Under the pieces are notes generated by a model. It was not told where the DNA came from, made no database searches, and saw only the letters and a program-made list of their open reading frames with translations. The position numbers and the translations under genes were made by a program. This document shows, piece by piece, positions 51,001 to 61,831 of a stretch of DNA of 64,000 nucleotides (its first letter is position 1; each line of letters opens with the position of its first letter). This stretch comes from Seminavis robusta (taxonomy: Eukaryota > Bacillariophyta > Bacillariophyceae > Naviculales > Naviculaceae): the NCBI GenBank assembly GCA_903772945.1, contig CAICTM010000349.1:1-64000 (forward strand), given 5' to 3'.

Positions 51001-54000
51001 ACACGGAACCAGCTGGCGACGCATCATCAATCGAATCGAACAGGCATCAAACGAGTAGTCAATTTCATGGTAGACAGATGACAGCGCGCAGATGTAATGC
51101 GTATCCTCTGGATTCATGTTTGGGAGAGACGCAGGGGATGCATGCATCAAAGACGCGCCGATGTTGGGACTGCTGCAGGCGATGGAGTAGTCGTTTGTTG
51201 GTTGTGATGATTCGATTCTGTTTCTTCTGTGGTCGCTGTGACGTTGCGTTGGGAGAAGCAAGTGTATTGTAGTTCGTCTTTGGATTGTGTGTTGTTGTTG
51301 GAATTGGTGTAGAAGACGTGAACACCACGTTGTTGTTGGGGTGAATCGAATCGCACGTACCGATTTCACGTCGACACGAGAGGTCGTTTCACTCGGATCT
51401 TCTTCTACTGGACCAGGGACGGCAGCCTGTTTTCATCATGGCATGTTTTCACTCCTCACGCACTAGTCTGAACCACGAGGAGCGAGCTAGGGACCATCGT
51501 CGAGTCAAAAAGGCTGCTCTTGTTGTCGTGATGAGATTCGACCGGTCGTGCTAGTCACCTCCAGCAGGTGGATTCTTGAGTCTCTGTTGCGCCTCGTGGC
51601 TACGCTTTGGCAAGATGGATGGATCGATTGATTGATCTGTTCCTGTTTGGCCTACTCGCATTGGCACAGCGATGAACAGGAGTACCGCGAAGGAAGGAAG
51701 GAACGACGGTGCTCCAACGTCGGGTTTGACACGAAGGGTTTGGTGAACAGCTGTGGCTGGACGGCTGTGTGACGATAGACAGCAGTTTGAAGTAACAGTG
51801 GCAACCCAATCCAATCCATGGAGCTGCCCTCGTTTTTGTCCCGTACGTGCCATTGACCTGTACCGCGAGCCATCTGTCGATGATCTTGGTGGGATGGTTC
51901 CGCGAGAAGCTGCAAGAGAGCTCCAGAGAAACTCCATCGATCGGAAAACTCTCAACGCGAAAATGCTCGCTTCTCAATCATTCAGTGCTGCCTTGTATGC
52001 TGTTTCCGTTTCATCTTTGTTGTTGTGTGGCGACGACGTACATCCGCTGTCCTGTGGGGTGGGGTGATTTGCCGGAGAGGGCCTTGGCTGATTTGTTGGC
52101 CTTCTTGCGGGGGTGGATTCGATTCTTTTGCGAGTGATGGATTTTTTTCGTTCGTTTGGGACACACGGGTTTGTGATCGGACCCCGAGCTGTCAACGAGA
52201 GCTTCTTCGTCTTCTATCACGGTCCCAACTTGTTGAGAGTAGCCCATGAAGGACTCGGAAAAGAAGGAGTCTCCGAGATTGGAAATGGTCAAACTGGACA
52301 CGAAATCTGCTGTAGGAAAGCTTGATTTGATGGCCTTCGTTTGCGTTGCGGCTGCTGTAGGAGAAGGTGTGGGTTGTCTTGTTGGGTGTGGTGTGGGGGC
52401 TGACGTTGGTTGGAGAGGGCGTTGGCGCCACAGATGGGTTGAATGTTGAGGGCTTGCAGCCTGGACTACGCACCCGCAGCAGTTGTTGGGCCCAAAGTTG
52501 TTGGACTTTCCGTGGTACACACAGTAGCGAGGCTTCCCGTACAGTAGTGGTCCTGGTGTATGTTGGCTGAAAGGTTGCTTGCTTGTGCTGGGGCCGCAGT
52601 TTTCTGGGCGCCGCTTGGATATCAAGAGAGACTCGACCGTCGAAGATGCAACATGTCTGGCTGGCAGAACGTTGACTCAACAAAGCAACTATCATTGTCT
52701 ACGCACGTGAGCGGGCGACGATTGATCGTGCGAGACAAAGTTGCTGTCGATTCTTAGTTGGGAGGCGATGATCGAGGGACCCCGTCGAAATTGAGCTGCG
52801 TCTTGATGCCGCAACAATCCGTGGCAATGGCTCGTTGTTGCCTATAGAATTGTCTGCTTGTACACCATGCCAATCTCTCTCCTCTACCAGCACACCGACA
52901 ATAGCATGGCGTTGTCAGTCGATACCATCTCAGGCGCTCGACCTGTTCGGTTCCAAGCATGAGGACATGGTATACAAGAACAGTCTCCGTTTTCTCGGCA
53001 GATCGCAGCTCGAGAAGCAGAAGCAGAGACCGCAGCTCAGATACATCATGGCCGACGGAGCCATTCTTCATCACTCCAACATTGACTTGGACTTATAAGG
53101 GACACTGGAGTATATATAGCGTAGACTCGACTCAAGCACTTGCGAAAGGACAGCCGAGAGGGACCCGGAGGAAAATCGGAGGGGGTGCGGAAGACATGCC
53201 GCGGGATTTCCTTGCTTCCAGAATTCTTCTTGCGTTCATCTCATACGGTAGGAGCCTTGAGATGGGAGAGTACTTTGACTGGGATCAATTGAGAGAGCGC
53301 GGATGGGAGTTTCGGCAGTAGAAGAGGCGAGAGGCATGTCTTGGTGGAGTCCAAATCCTCTGTTGGATGGAGTGGAGGCAGCGCTGTCCGAATTCCTCTG
53401 CTGCCGAATCCTTGTTGAGCTCATGTCATTGAACTCTGGATTAGGAGAGTCCGTTGTCCTAGCCTAATAGAGAAAACGCGGAAAGGATTCTGGGTACTCG
53501 TAGTGAAGGGGACGGGAGACACTTGGTGGGGTCCAAATCCTCCCAAGATCGGACGCATACCCAAAACGACCTGCTGCGGTCATCATCATTTCATGCATTC
53601 GGTAAGAGCTCCGGCATGGTAGAGTCGACTGTGCTGTAGCAGGATAGACCTTGCGGACAAGATGCAATGGTCAGATCCACGAGAGAAGCATCCCAGGGTC
53701 ATCATCTGAGCGGATATTACACCATGTCATGGTCGAACGGCATCAACAACAAAACAACACGATCGATGAAGCCGCTGCGTATGTGCGCACGTGTATCTTT
53801 GTTGCAGAAGATCGCAGCCTTGATCCTGAATTCTTTGATGCCACTTCCTGTGTTTCACTTTGCAAATTACAAATTGGGGCTCTAAAGATTGGCCTGCGCA
53901 TGGGTGGATGCTTGAAAGTTGAGCGTCGAGGCAATCATTGTTCAATCGATGCTCCGGTGTAGCTAGAAAGGGCGGTCATGTCATGTCATGGGCACATCAG

Positions 54001-55756
54001 TTACCGGTACTTGGTACCATTGGTTTCATGAAACCTGGATGCGTGCACTCAACCGTCACAAGGAGGGTTTTAAAGCGTTTCTCCTGGAACCGCACGACGC
54101 CTTTTGCTTCGGGTGCATCCGTTGCATCCAAGACTTCGTGGATGGCGCGGTCGTCTATCATGACACGTAAATGAGAATGGAATGGGCCCCATGGACTCAA
54201 CTTGGATAGCACAAGTAGGTTGTGGAAGGAAAAGAGTGTATGGTCAGTAGTTAAAGTTTCATTCTAGCTAGTATCGTAGTTAGCTTCATTCAAGCTAGTT
54301 AGTTCTGTCATGGGCACGTATCTACGGTACGTACCGGTAGCATTGACCAATCTTTCCGACGCATGGCTGATGCCATGTGAACGGTACATGTAGTATCTGG
54401 ATCTGGAGATGAGGCTGTGCCGGAAGCGTTGTAATCTAATCAGCTGTGTAGGCAATGAAGGCACAGACGTCCGTTCTTGCACAATATTCGTCCTCGTCCG
54501 TACGAAAAGCAACCGTACTGTTGTGGCTATGATAGTGGCTAGTAGACTACATAATAAGAAGGAATCTACTAGAGACGGTGATCCACCGGCCGGTGTACTG
54601 TAATCTCTCAGGCGATGCAAGAAGAGACGAGTCAACTGTCACGACAGACAGATGAATGGAACATGCTGCGTTTGCTGCCGGCACGTATGTGCATCCACGG
54701 TCTGCCGCCCCAATGTGCCCTCGCACTCCCCGTTGGAATGATACTAGTAGATACAGCACCGGTACAAGTTGCGCTTAGGGTAAATCTACTAGATAAATCT
54801 ACTACATCGATCGTACATGGAGTACAGATCCATGAAAGGCCCTCCTGTGCATGTGTATCGAGGATGCGAACGAGCGACATCGAAGGAGAGAGAGCCAAAG
54901 TCTTTCCCCTAACTAAGATTGAAACCGTCGAATCCTGGGTGAGACCCCCCATGTCTACCGCACTGACAGGTACCGGTAGCTGGATTGAGACTCCGGCCGC
55001 AGCAACTCCGACATCCACGAGCTCAGACCTTCCTTCGGGGAGCTTGCGGACTGCGGACCAGCTTGCGGACCAGCTTGCGGACCACTACTATTAATTAATA
55101 GCAAGATCCTGGACCACCAGAGAAGCCTTTGATGACGCTACGAACCGTACGAAACCTTCCCATTTCCACTGTCTTTCACAGGCTCCATCACAGGACCCAG
55201 CCGTTGGCTCTCTCTCTCTCTCTCTCTCTCTACGACGGCTACCCTCACAGCATCAGGAACGAGGAACGGGGAGCAGGAGCCGTCCCAGCACCTTCAGCAG
55301 CCTCTGGTGGGCTGATCGAGTCGTGGGAAGCCAGAGATTTAACGATAGAACTGGACCGAGATTTAAGAGATCCACGCTGCCTCCATCATGACAACAAAGA
55401 GGCAATCAACTGCCAAGATGACGACCATGGAGAGCCAGAACAACCAAACGCGAGCACATACCATCTTCGTTTGATGCCCTGAAGCCCCTACAAGGCGTCT
55501 AGAAGGCAGGGATCGTCCATTATTCAAGCTTATCAGAGGCTACTGCTGATCGGTCTCTTTTTGTCAAAATTTCACGACTACAACAGAAACACCCTTCATG
55601 TGCCGACAATGGCAACCAAGCCATTCTCCGGCGCCGCAACCACATTGGAACCTTCCTACACATGCTGCGGTTCCTCTGATACCCTTACAAGGCAGCTCCG
55701 GTCCATTGTCCCCGAGAAAATACCACTCATCACCAGCCTGATGGAAGAAGACAGAG
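48043..55756. other. 7.7-kb gene-poor region
   Basis: No open frame here matches a family or shows splice joins that I trust. It contains three imperfect copies of a unit near 53225-53650 (TCATACGGTAGGAGC / GCATTCGGTAAGAGC), a three-fold 15-bp repeat (GGACCAGCTTGC) at about 55050-55083, and a CT microsatellite at 55206-55230 just upstream of the A2 copy. TACCGGTA palindromes occur at about 54003, 54331 and 54970. Confidence 0.5.
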
Positions 55757-56010
55757 TCCATTCCCGGTTTTCACCATGGTCGTTTTTCATCAGCTGATTG
55801 CAATGGACGGCATGACAATGGTGACAACCTCATTCTGAGCTCACAAATTTGTTTTCTAGAATACTGGAAGACAATACACTCTCGATTAGACGTACGCCGA
55901 ATCCCTTTCACTCGCTACACTCTGAACGCTACAACACTTACTTACTTACTACTATCTTCTGGAATCCCAAAAGCTCTTCTTTAAGTTTCCACCTCAAACA
56001 TAAATTGACC

Positions 56011-58269
56011 ATGGCCGAGGCAATGAAGAACGATACTACTACTATCAATAACATGATGAACACGCCCATAGAAAACGCGGCCAACAACAACATCAACAAA
56101 CCCAAGATGCCAATCATCTTCAACAACCTCAATGACGCCGTTGCCGTCTTGCTTGCTACTCTTGTGGCCATGTCCATGGAGAAGAAAGGACAGCAAGTGA
56201 AAGGACGAAAGGTGATCATGTTCCAGCCTCACCACAAGAATGTCGATGGTGACATGGTGTGCGTTGGCGGTGCCGAATTCCCGCTATACAACACCATCAG
56301 CACTCCAGCTCAAGTTGCTGCACGACGATTCGTGAAGGCTGTCCGCCCACTCAAGGCAGCCACCACCGTCGTCAAGGTGACCATGTTCCAGCCTCACCAC
56401 AAGAATGTCGATGGCGACACAGTGTGCGTTGGCGGTGCCGAATTCCCGCTATACAACACCATCAGCACTCCAGCTCAAGTCGCGGCACGACGACTTGTCA
56501 AGGCTGTCCGCCCACTCAAGGCAGCCACCACCACCACCGTCGTCGTCGAGACTGTTGTAGAGGACGACAATGACATTGAAGATGAGAAGATGGTGAAGAC
56601 TTCTTCTGCCGCTGATGCATACGGCCCTGGTGCAATTGTCCTTTACATTGCTCCCAGTACCACCGTCAACGACCAGGAGAATGTCGTCGCTGACCAACAA
56701 CAACAACAAGTCAAGGCTGTCCGCCCACTCAAGGCAGCCACCGCCACTTCCACTGTCGTAGTCGAGACTGTCGTAGAGGACGACGACGATGACGAGGAGG
56801 ACACCGTCTACGCTGACCTGCTTTGGCAAGGCCCCAACCCCTACATTGTCGTGAACCAACCAGTCGTCGATATCCGGGTTTTTGATTTCACCCTGGGTGG
56901 GATCTACAAGGCTCGACGGACTGACAGAACTGACGAAAAAAAGAAAGATCGCAGTCGTGTTGACGCTGACGACAAATGGAAGCAACACTATGGCGACATT
57001 ACTAAAGGCTTGTTGACGACGGAGCGAAAGACCAACAAGAAGGGATACACAGCATTCTACAATCCACATGCACAAATTGCCTTTTATGAAGATGAAGGCG
57101 ATCTCATGGACAAGAGGCGCCACTTTCTCGATGTGATCGAACCGGCTAGAGAGAAGAACAATAAAGATTGGAGAGACTTTGTACTAGCTGCATATGACTC
57201 TCTTCCCGAAGATCAGAAGTCCAACAACTGGTACAGCCAAGTCAAGCACGAGGCAACGAAACGCACCCAGCAGGAAGCAGACGACGACATGGCCCAGCTC
57301 ATTGAGGCGTATGGAGAAGAGCAACTGGCCAACTGGAAGCGAGACGATGCCGCCAAACGCCGAGTCATTGTGAAGGTTGCCGCGCCACCACAAGTCGTCG
57401 AGGAGAACGTGCCTGAAGACATGGACGTGGACGACGAAGAGGAACAACAACACGAGCCAGTCGTAGTCGAGACTGTTGTAGAGGACGACGACGACGATGA
57501 CATGGCAGATGAGAAGATGACGAAAACTTCTTCTGCCACTGATGCCTACGGCCCTGGTGCAATTGTCCTTTACATTGCTCCCATCGTCCAAAAACCACCA
57601 CAACCTGTCGAGACTGAGGAAGAGAACGACCAACAACAACAAGTGGTGATTGAGGATTTCGAAGACGATGATGACTTCTCGCTTCCTTCTCTGACTGATG
57701 AACAGGAGGCGTTCCTTGCTCGAGAACTTGCAAAGTATCTCCAACAACAACAAAAGGAGCCAGTTGTCGTGGAGACTGTTGAAGAGGACGACGACGAAGT
57801 GGAAGTCGAGAAGATGGCATCACACGATGATGGCTATGGCCCTGGTGCGATTGTAGTGTACATGGGCAGCGACAATTTCAACGAAGAGCAAGGCAAGCCT
57901 GAAGTAGAGATGCCAACACACATTGATGAACAACCATCGGCAGAGGGCGACGCCGATCAACAACCACCAATGGCAGACGAGGCGCAACCTGCCCCACGCC
58001 GGTCGACACGACCCAGTGCGGCCAAGGCCAGTCGGAAGATTGCAGAACAGGCGGAATCCCGACGACGAGTGGCCAAAAAAACCAAGGCGACTGCAAACAA
58101 GCGATCGACTTCTACAACACCCAAGGCGACCGCAAACAAGCGGTCGACTTCTACAACACCCAAGGCGACGACAACCAAACCGTCGACCACTACAACTCCC
58201 ACAACAGTGCGGCGGACACTTCGATCCGGGCGCCAGGTAAAGAAGCCAGACTGGTACACCCCAGTTTGA
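56011..58269 (+). CDS. acidic-repeat protein A2 (752 aa), paralogue of A1
   Basis: The start at 56011 sits in the same context as in A1; the frame is also open back to 55849 and conserved there. A weak hydrophobic stretch (AVAVLLATLVAM) replaces the clear membrane segment of A1. Two tandem copies of a 55-residue unit follow (about 56218-56382 and 56383-56547), each with QPHHKNVDGD, CVGGAEFPLYNTI and VKAVRPLKAAT; part of the unit (VKAVRPLKAAT) recurs at about 56712. The acidic cassette VVETVVEDDDD plus DAYGPGAIVLYIAP appears twice, and a variant DGYGPGAIVVY once. The tail is basic with three TANKRST / TTKPST repeats and ends RSGRQVKKPDWYTPV. I do not recognise the family. Confidence 0.75.
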   Translation: MAEAMKNDTTTINNMMNTPIENAANNNINKPKMPIIFNNLNDAVAVLLATLVAMSMEKKGQQVKGRKVIMFQPHHKNVDGDMVCVGGAEFPLYNTISTPAQVAARRFVKAVRPLKAATTVVKVTMFQPHHKNVDGDTVCVGGAEFPLYNTISTPAQVAARRLVKAVRPLKAATTTTVVVETVVEDDNDIEDEKMVKTSSAADAYGPGAIVLYIAPSTTVNDQENVVADQQQQQVKAVRPLKAATATSTVVVETVVEDDDDDEEDTVYADLLWQGPNPYIVVNQPVVDIRVFDFTLGGIYKARRTDRTDEKKKDRSRVDADDKWKQHYGDITKGLLTTERKTNKKGYTAFYNPHAQIAFYEDEGDLMDKRRHFLDVIEPAREKNNKDWRDFVLAAYDSLPEDQKSNNWYSQVKHEATKRTQQEADDDMAQLIEAYGEEQLANWKRDDAAKRRVIVKVAAPPQVVEENVPEDMDVDDEEEQQHEPVVVETVVEDDDDDDMADEKMTKTSSATDAYGPGAIVLYIAPIVQKPPQPVETEEENDQQQQVVIEDFEDDDDFSLPSLTDEQEAFLARELAKYLQQQQKEPVVVETVEEDDDEVEVEKMASHDDGYGPGAIVVYMGSDNFNEEQGKPEVEMPTHIDEQPSAEGDADQQPPMADEAQPAPRRSTRPSAAKASRKIAEQAESRRRVAKKTKATANKRSTSTTPKATANKRSTSTTPKATTTKPSTTTTPTTVRRTLRSGRQVKKPDWYTPV

Positions 58270-58673
58270 CTTGCTTACCCCCCCTCTCTCTCTTTCTTGC
58301 AGGCCACCACTTGGTGACGACACTTGCTCACGACAATTGTCTCTTCCTTTCACAGCCTCACCCTTTATTTCTTTGCATGTAGGTTTCTTCTTATAGGCCT
58401 CCACTTGGAGAAGAGCTACTGACACTTTCTCTCTTTGCATGTAGGTTTCTTTCTTACAGGCCTCCACTTGGAGTGACAATTTGCTAACCACTTGTCTCTT
58501 CCTACCACAGCCTCACCCATTCTTCAATCTATTGCTTGCAGGCCTCCACTTGGAGTGACAATTTGCTAACCACTTGTCTCTTCCTACCACAGCCTCACCC
58601 ATTCTTCAATCTATTGCTTGCAGGCCTCCACTTGGTGACGACAAAACACAACCAAGTCCTGGCCAGGCACAAG
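58270..58673 (+). repeat. 82-bp tandem units with acceptor-like sites
   Basis: Units start with GGCCTCCACTTGGAG at 58459 and 58541, with a third start at 58623, an exact 82-bp spacing. Each unit contains TTGCTAACCACTTGTCTCTT followed by CCTACCACAG, and then TTGCTTGCAG. These look like a branch site, pyrimidine tract and AG twice per unit. Related single pieces lie at about 58290-58458. Confidence 0.7.
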
Positions 58674-59165
58674 GTAAGTTCCCAATTGTTTTATTGTGTG
58701 TCGTGCATTGCTATTGCTCATACACCCCACCATCCTCCACTTGGAGTGACACCAAGCTACTAATGCCTTGTTCTCTTCTCATATAGGCTTCCACTTGGAA
58801 ATGACACAACCAGCAGCAAGTCCTGGCCAGGCACAAGGTAAGTTCCCAATTGTTTTATTGTGTGTCGTGCATTGCTATTGCTCATACACCCCACCATCCT
58901 CCACTTGGAGTGACACCAAGCTACTAATGCCTTGTTCTCTTTTCATATAGGCTTCCACTTGGAAATGACACAACCAGCAGCAAGTCCTGGCCAGGCACAA
59001 GGTAAGGTCCCAATTGTTGTATTGTATGTCGTGCATTGCTATTGCTCATCCACCCCACCATCCTCCACTTGGAGTGACACCAAGCTACTAATGCCTTGTT
59101 CTCTTTTCATATAGGATGAGCGACACAGAGGCCGGCCCCCTCCTCTATGGGGGACAAAAGAAAGA
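58674..59165 (+). repeat. 164-bp tandem units, each an intron-like plus a 51-bp exon-like piece
   Basis: GTAAG donors start at 58674, 58838 and 59002, spaced exactly 164 bp. Each 113-bp intron-like segment has GCTACTAATG (a near-perfect branch-site sequence), a CTTGTTCTCTT tract and ends CATATAG at 58786, 58950 and 59114. The pieces between, 58787-58837 and 58951-59001, are 51 bp and contain GGAAATGACACAACC and AAGTCCTGGCCAGGC; two frames through them are open. The last acceptor leads into GATGAGCGACACAGAGGCC and the GGCCGGCCCCC hairpin piece that is triplicated in A1. Confidence 0.7.
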
Positions 59166-59312
59166 TAAGTCAATTCGTGCTGTGTCATTGCCTTTCAACC
59201 AACATGTGTTCTTTCATTCAACTAACATTCTCATGCATTTCATTCACAGGTATGTCACGACACGACACAAACACAACACATCTGTCACGACACGACACAA
59301 ACACAACACATC

Positions 59313-59690
59313 GATTGCAGCACTGGCGGGGTGCATGCAACTTTTCACGTTTTGCGTTGAAGCACTGGTGGGTGCATTCAACCATTCACATTTCGCGTTG
59401 AAGCACTGGTGGGGGTGCATTCAACTATTCAACTTTTTGGGTTGAAGCACTGGTGGGTGCATTCAACTATTCACGTTTTGTGTTGAAGCACTGGTGGGTG
59501 CATTCAACCAACTATTCACGTTTCGCATTGAAGCACTGGTGGGTGCATTCAACTATCTATTCACGTTTCATGTTGAAGCACTGGTGGGGTGCATTCAACT
59601 GTTCAACTTTTCGTGTTGAAGCACTGGTGGGTGCATTCAACTTGTCACAATGGAGCACTGGTGGGTGCCTTCAACTTTCAACTCAGCGGA
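59313..59690 (+). repeat. hairpin minisatellite, about nine units of 41-45 bp
   Basis: GCACTGG starts lie at 59320, 59362, 59403, 59447, 59488, 59533, 59578, 59621 and 59654. Most units contain GTTGAAGCAC, then TGGTGG, then GTGCATTCAAC. The two arms pair over ten bases with one bulged A, leaving a loop of about six bases. The spacers between hairpins (ATTCACGTTTCG-like) vary in length. A 30-bp duplication of CACGACACGACACAAACAC lies just upstream at about 59255-59314. Confidence 0.8.
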
Positions 59691-59960
59691 GGTGAGTGCA
59701 GTTGGTTCAAAGTCTAATCCACACTTTAAGGGTAGCCTGGTTCTGTGGTTCCAGTGCTAAGCGGTCTCTAATAGAGTGCTGTCTGAACGTCCCACGATGA
59801 AAATCGAAGTTAATACCTGGTGGAAATCTGACTACTAACCTGCCTTATCAATGATGCTACACACAACAATCAACCAAAATACCAAACAACAAACAACATA
59901 GTCATCTCATAGCAACAACAACTCATAGTAGTGGGATTCTTTTTTTATAAACGCATTGGC

Positions 59961-61298
59961 TATGCCAGCTTCTAGTACTATATATGTAATGTGCAGTTTT
60001 CTTCTAGTAGTGTTGTCTTTCATGGCAGCAGCCTTTGTAGTTATAGTCGTAGCCAACATTCGTCATACGTGGCTTTGGGTTGGTTGCTTGCGGCTTTGGC
60101 CTTGTTCAAATCCTCGTCGTTTCTACAAAGCACGTGAATGCCTCTCAATGGGCCCGGCAGCAACCTTGGTAGGTGTGCCATCTCGTTTCTTTCGATTGCA
60201 GAGAGGGAAAACTCGTTTCACGGCATCGGCCGAACAAAGCGCTGAATGGCCAGTCGTTGCTGCGATGCATCCTTAGCGCTAAAGATCTGCGAACGACCCA
60301 CCCGTGAAGTTTGCCACATGGCGGAAACCCAAAGGGCTGAAACGAATCGAATCCAAAGTGCCACCCCTGGTTTTGGCTGCCTCGAAAGGGAGCCGAGTAC
60401 GTGGGACGAGGAGAGAAAAAGTCGAGTGACAGTCGACTTTTCCTCATGGACTGGCCTCGGTCCATGTTTTATTAAGGCATGATATGTACATTACGAAGCA
60501 AATCTAGTTGCGCGTTGAGTTCGATGGTTCGTACATTGTGGAGTGAGGAGACAAACACGTACCGGTACCATCCCGGCGGTTAGCTTTGCTTCGTTCCGTT
60601 GATGCCACTATTGCGATGTCTTTGGCCTTTGTTCCCAGATCGAAGGTTCTGTGGAGATGGGCCGTTGATCCTGTCGAAGAAGTGAATGAATCAGCAAAGG
60701 CAAGTCGGAGGCAGACTGCAAGCCGCTGCGAGAAGCGCTGGGGAAGCCGCAGCGAGCAGGCAGTGTCGTACAGCACGGTATGGACAACGTTTGGTGGCGC
60801 CTGGGATGTTATGAGGCCTAAGATGAAGGTTGTTGAAGTACCGGTATGAGGAAACGAAGGAGTAGGAGCTCAACCGGTACGGTACCGCTACTGTAGTACG
60901 AAGGGGCGGTGCAATCAGGATGCGCTAGCATTTATAATTTGGATACGAATCCATTCCATGCGACGGAACGGATGCTGCAGCAAGTTTCAGCTTCAGCCAA
61001 GACCTCCTCTCATGTGGTCAGCCGAGACAAATAATGCGTAAGAGAGCGACGCACCAAAGTTAGTTGCAAGAGCCCCCTGCCTACCAGGTACCGTCTTGCT
61101 AGCTTTGCCCCCCCCCCCCCAATCTTTTGCGTGCAAACGGAGGAGTCTGGATGCGAGTCGCCTTCGTTTCCGAAACGAATTGGCAGCCAATTGCAATTCC
61201 AAGACTTTGCCTGGCATCTACCGTAGCGGCACAGCTGGCTGGCGTGAGGAAAGGAAGTAATAACTTACCATACCGTATTCTGCTGGCTTTCTCTAACG
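59961..61298. other. intergenic between the A2 segment and the transposase remnant
   Basis: Only short frames are seen. TACCGGTA palindromes lie at about 60561 and 60838, and a C-run of 12 at about 61108. No gene was recognised. Confidence 0.5.
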
Positions 61299-61831
61299 TT
61301 GTCTGGATGTGCAAAGCTGCTCCGCCGTGCCACTTGGAATGTGCGTCAAGTTGCTTTTGGCTTTCCAATGATTGTTGCTGCTGTGCGTAGCTACAGAGAG
61401 CTACTGCTGGAGGAAGTCCTACCAACCATCATGGAGAAGTGGCCGGTTAATGAATTTTTGGATCCCAAGATTCTGGTACAGCAAGATGGTGCTGGAGGCC
61501 ACACTTCCGCAGATGATCCAGCAATCCTCCAATGGATCTACGAGAACAAATTAGATGACCAGATGGAGATCTACACTCAACCAGCCAACTCTCCGGATTT
61601 GAACATCAACGATCTAGGTCTCTTCAATGCCCTGCAACAAGCGTATCATGATTGAGTGCGTCAAGAAGACTCACAATGATTCACTCTGCAGTCAGTATTC
61701 AATGAGATCATTGACTGTGGCGGCCACAACACGTACAAGATCCCTGACATGAACAAGGCAAGACTACAAAGGCTGGAGATTCTTCCACGTCAACTCGAGG
61801 TTACTGTCAACGCCGACGGCTACTTGTACTA
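61299..61831 (+). pseudogene. Tc1/mariner-type transposase remnant (C-terminal half)
   Basis: The frame reads VLPTIMEKWP, then ILVQQDGAGGHTSAD, YTQPANSPDLNINDLGLFNA and, after two in-frame TGA codons (61653-61655 and 61677-61679), FNEIIDCGGHNTYKIPDMNK and LEVTVNADGYLY. This is the second half of a DDE catalytic domain: the D of QQDGAGGH and the SPDLN block, where DLN is the usual third-acid region. The N-terminal DNA-binding half and the first acidic residue are not visible, and I found no terminal inverted repeats. The copy is dead but still readable. Confidence 0.8.

Larger units (their letters stand above)
55757..59960 (+). repeat. duplicated segment, copy 2 of the A1/A2 pair
   Basis: It matches 9717-13150 in the same orientation. 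The match begins at CCCGGTTTTCACCATGGTCG, runs without frame change through the leader and N-terminus, lapses in the protein core and resumes at the C-terminus and downstream array. Confidence 0.75.

Noticed and set aside
49958-51058. 366-codon plus-strand open frame
   Set aside because: No domain, signal or repeat, and no homologous feel; in a 7.7-kb desert an open frame of this size can arise by chance.
52011-52625. 204-codon minus-strand frame with a Pro/Thr-rich stretch
   Set aside because: Two overlapping minus frames look equally plausible and neither has a signal peptide or clean start.
53225-53667. minus-strand frames with repeated STLP...SYRM peptides
   Set aside because: The similarity is explained by the imperfect DNA repeat; no gene structure seen.
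59313-59690. CRISPR-like array
   Set aside because: The spacers are variants of one another rather than unrelated, no cas genes are present, and the surroundings are eukaryotic with introns.
59795-59835. possible box C/D snoRNA (CGATGA ... CTGA)
   Set aside because: Boxes are only about 35 nt apart, there is no terminal stem and no clear guide; too weak to call.
59700-59850. possible tRNA gene around GGTTCAAAG
   Set aside because: No acceptor stem or anticodon arm can be drawn.
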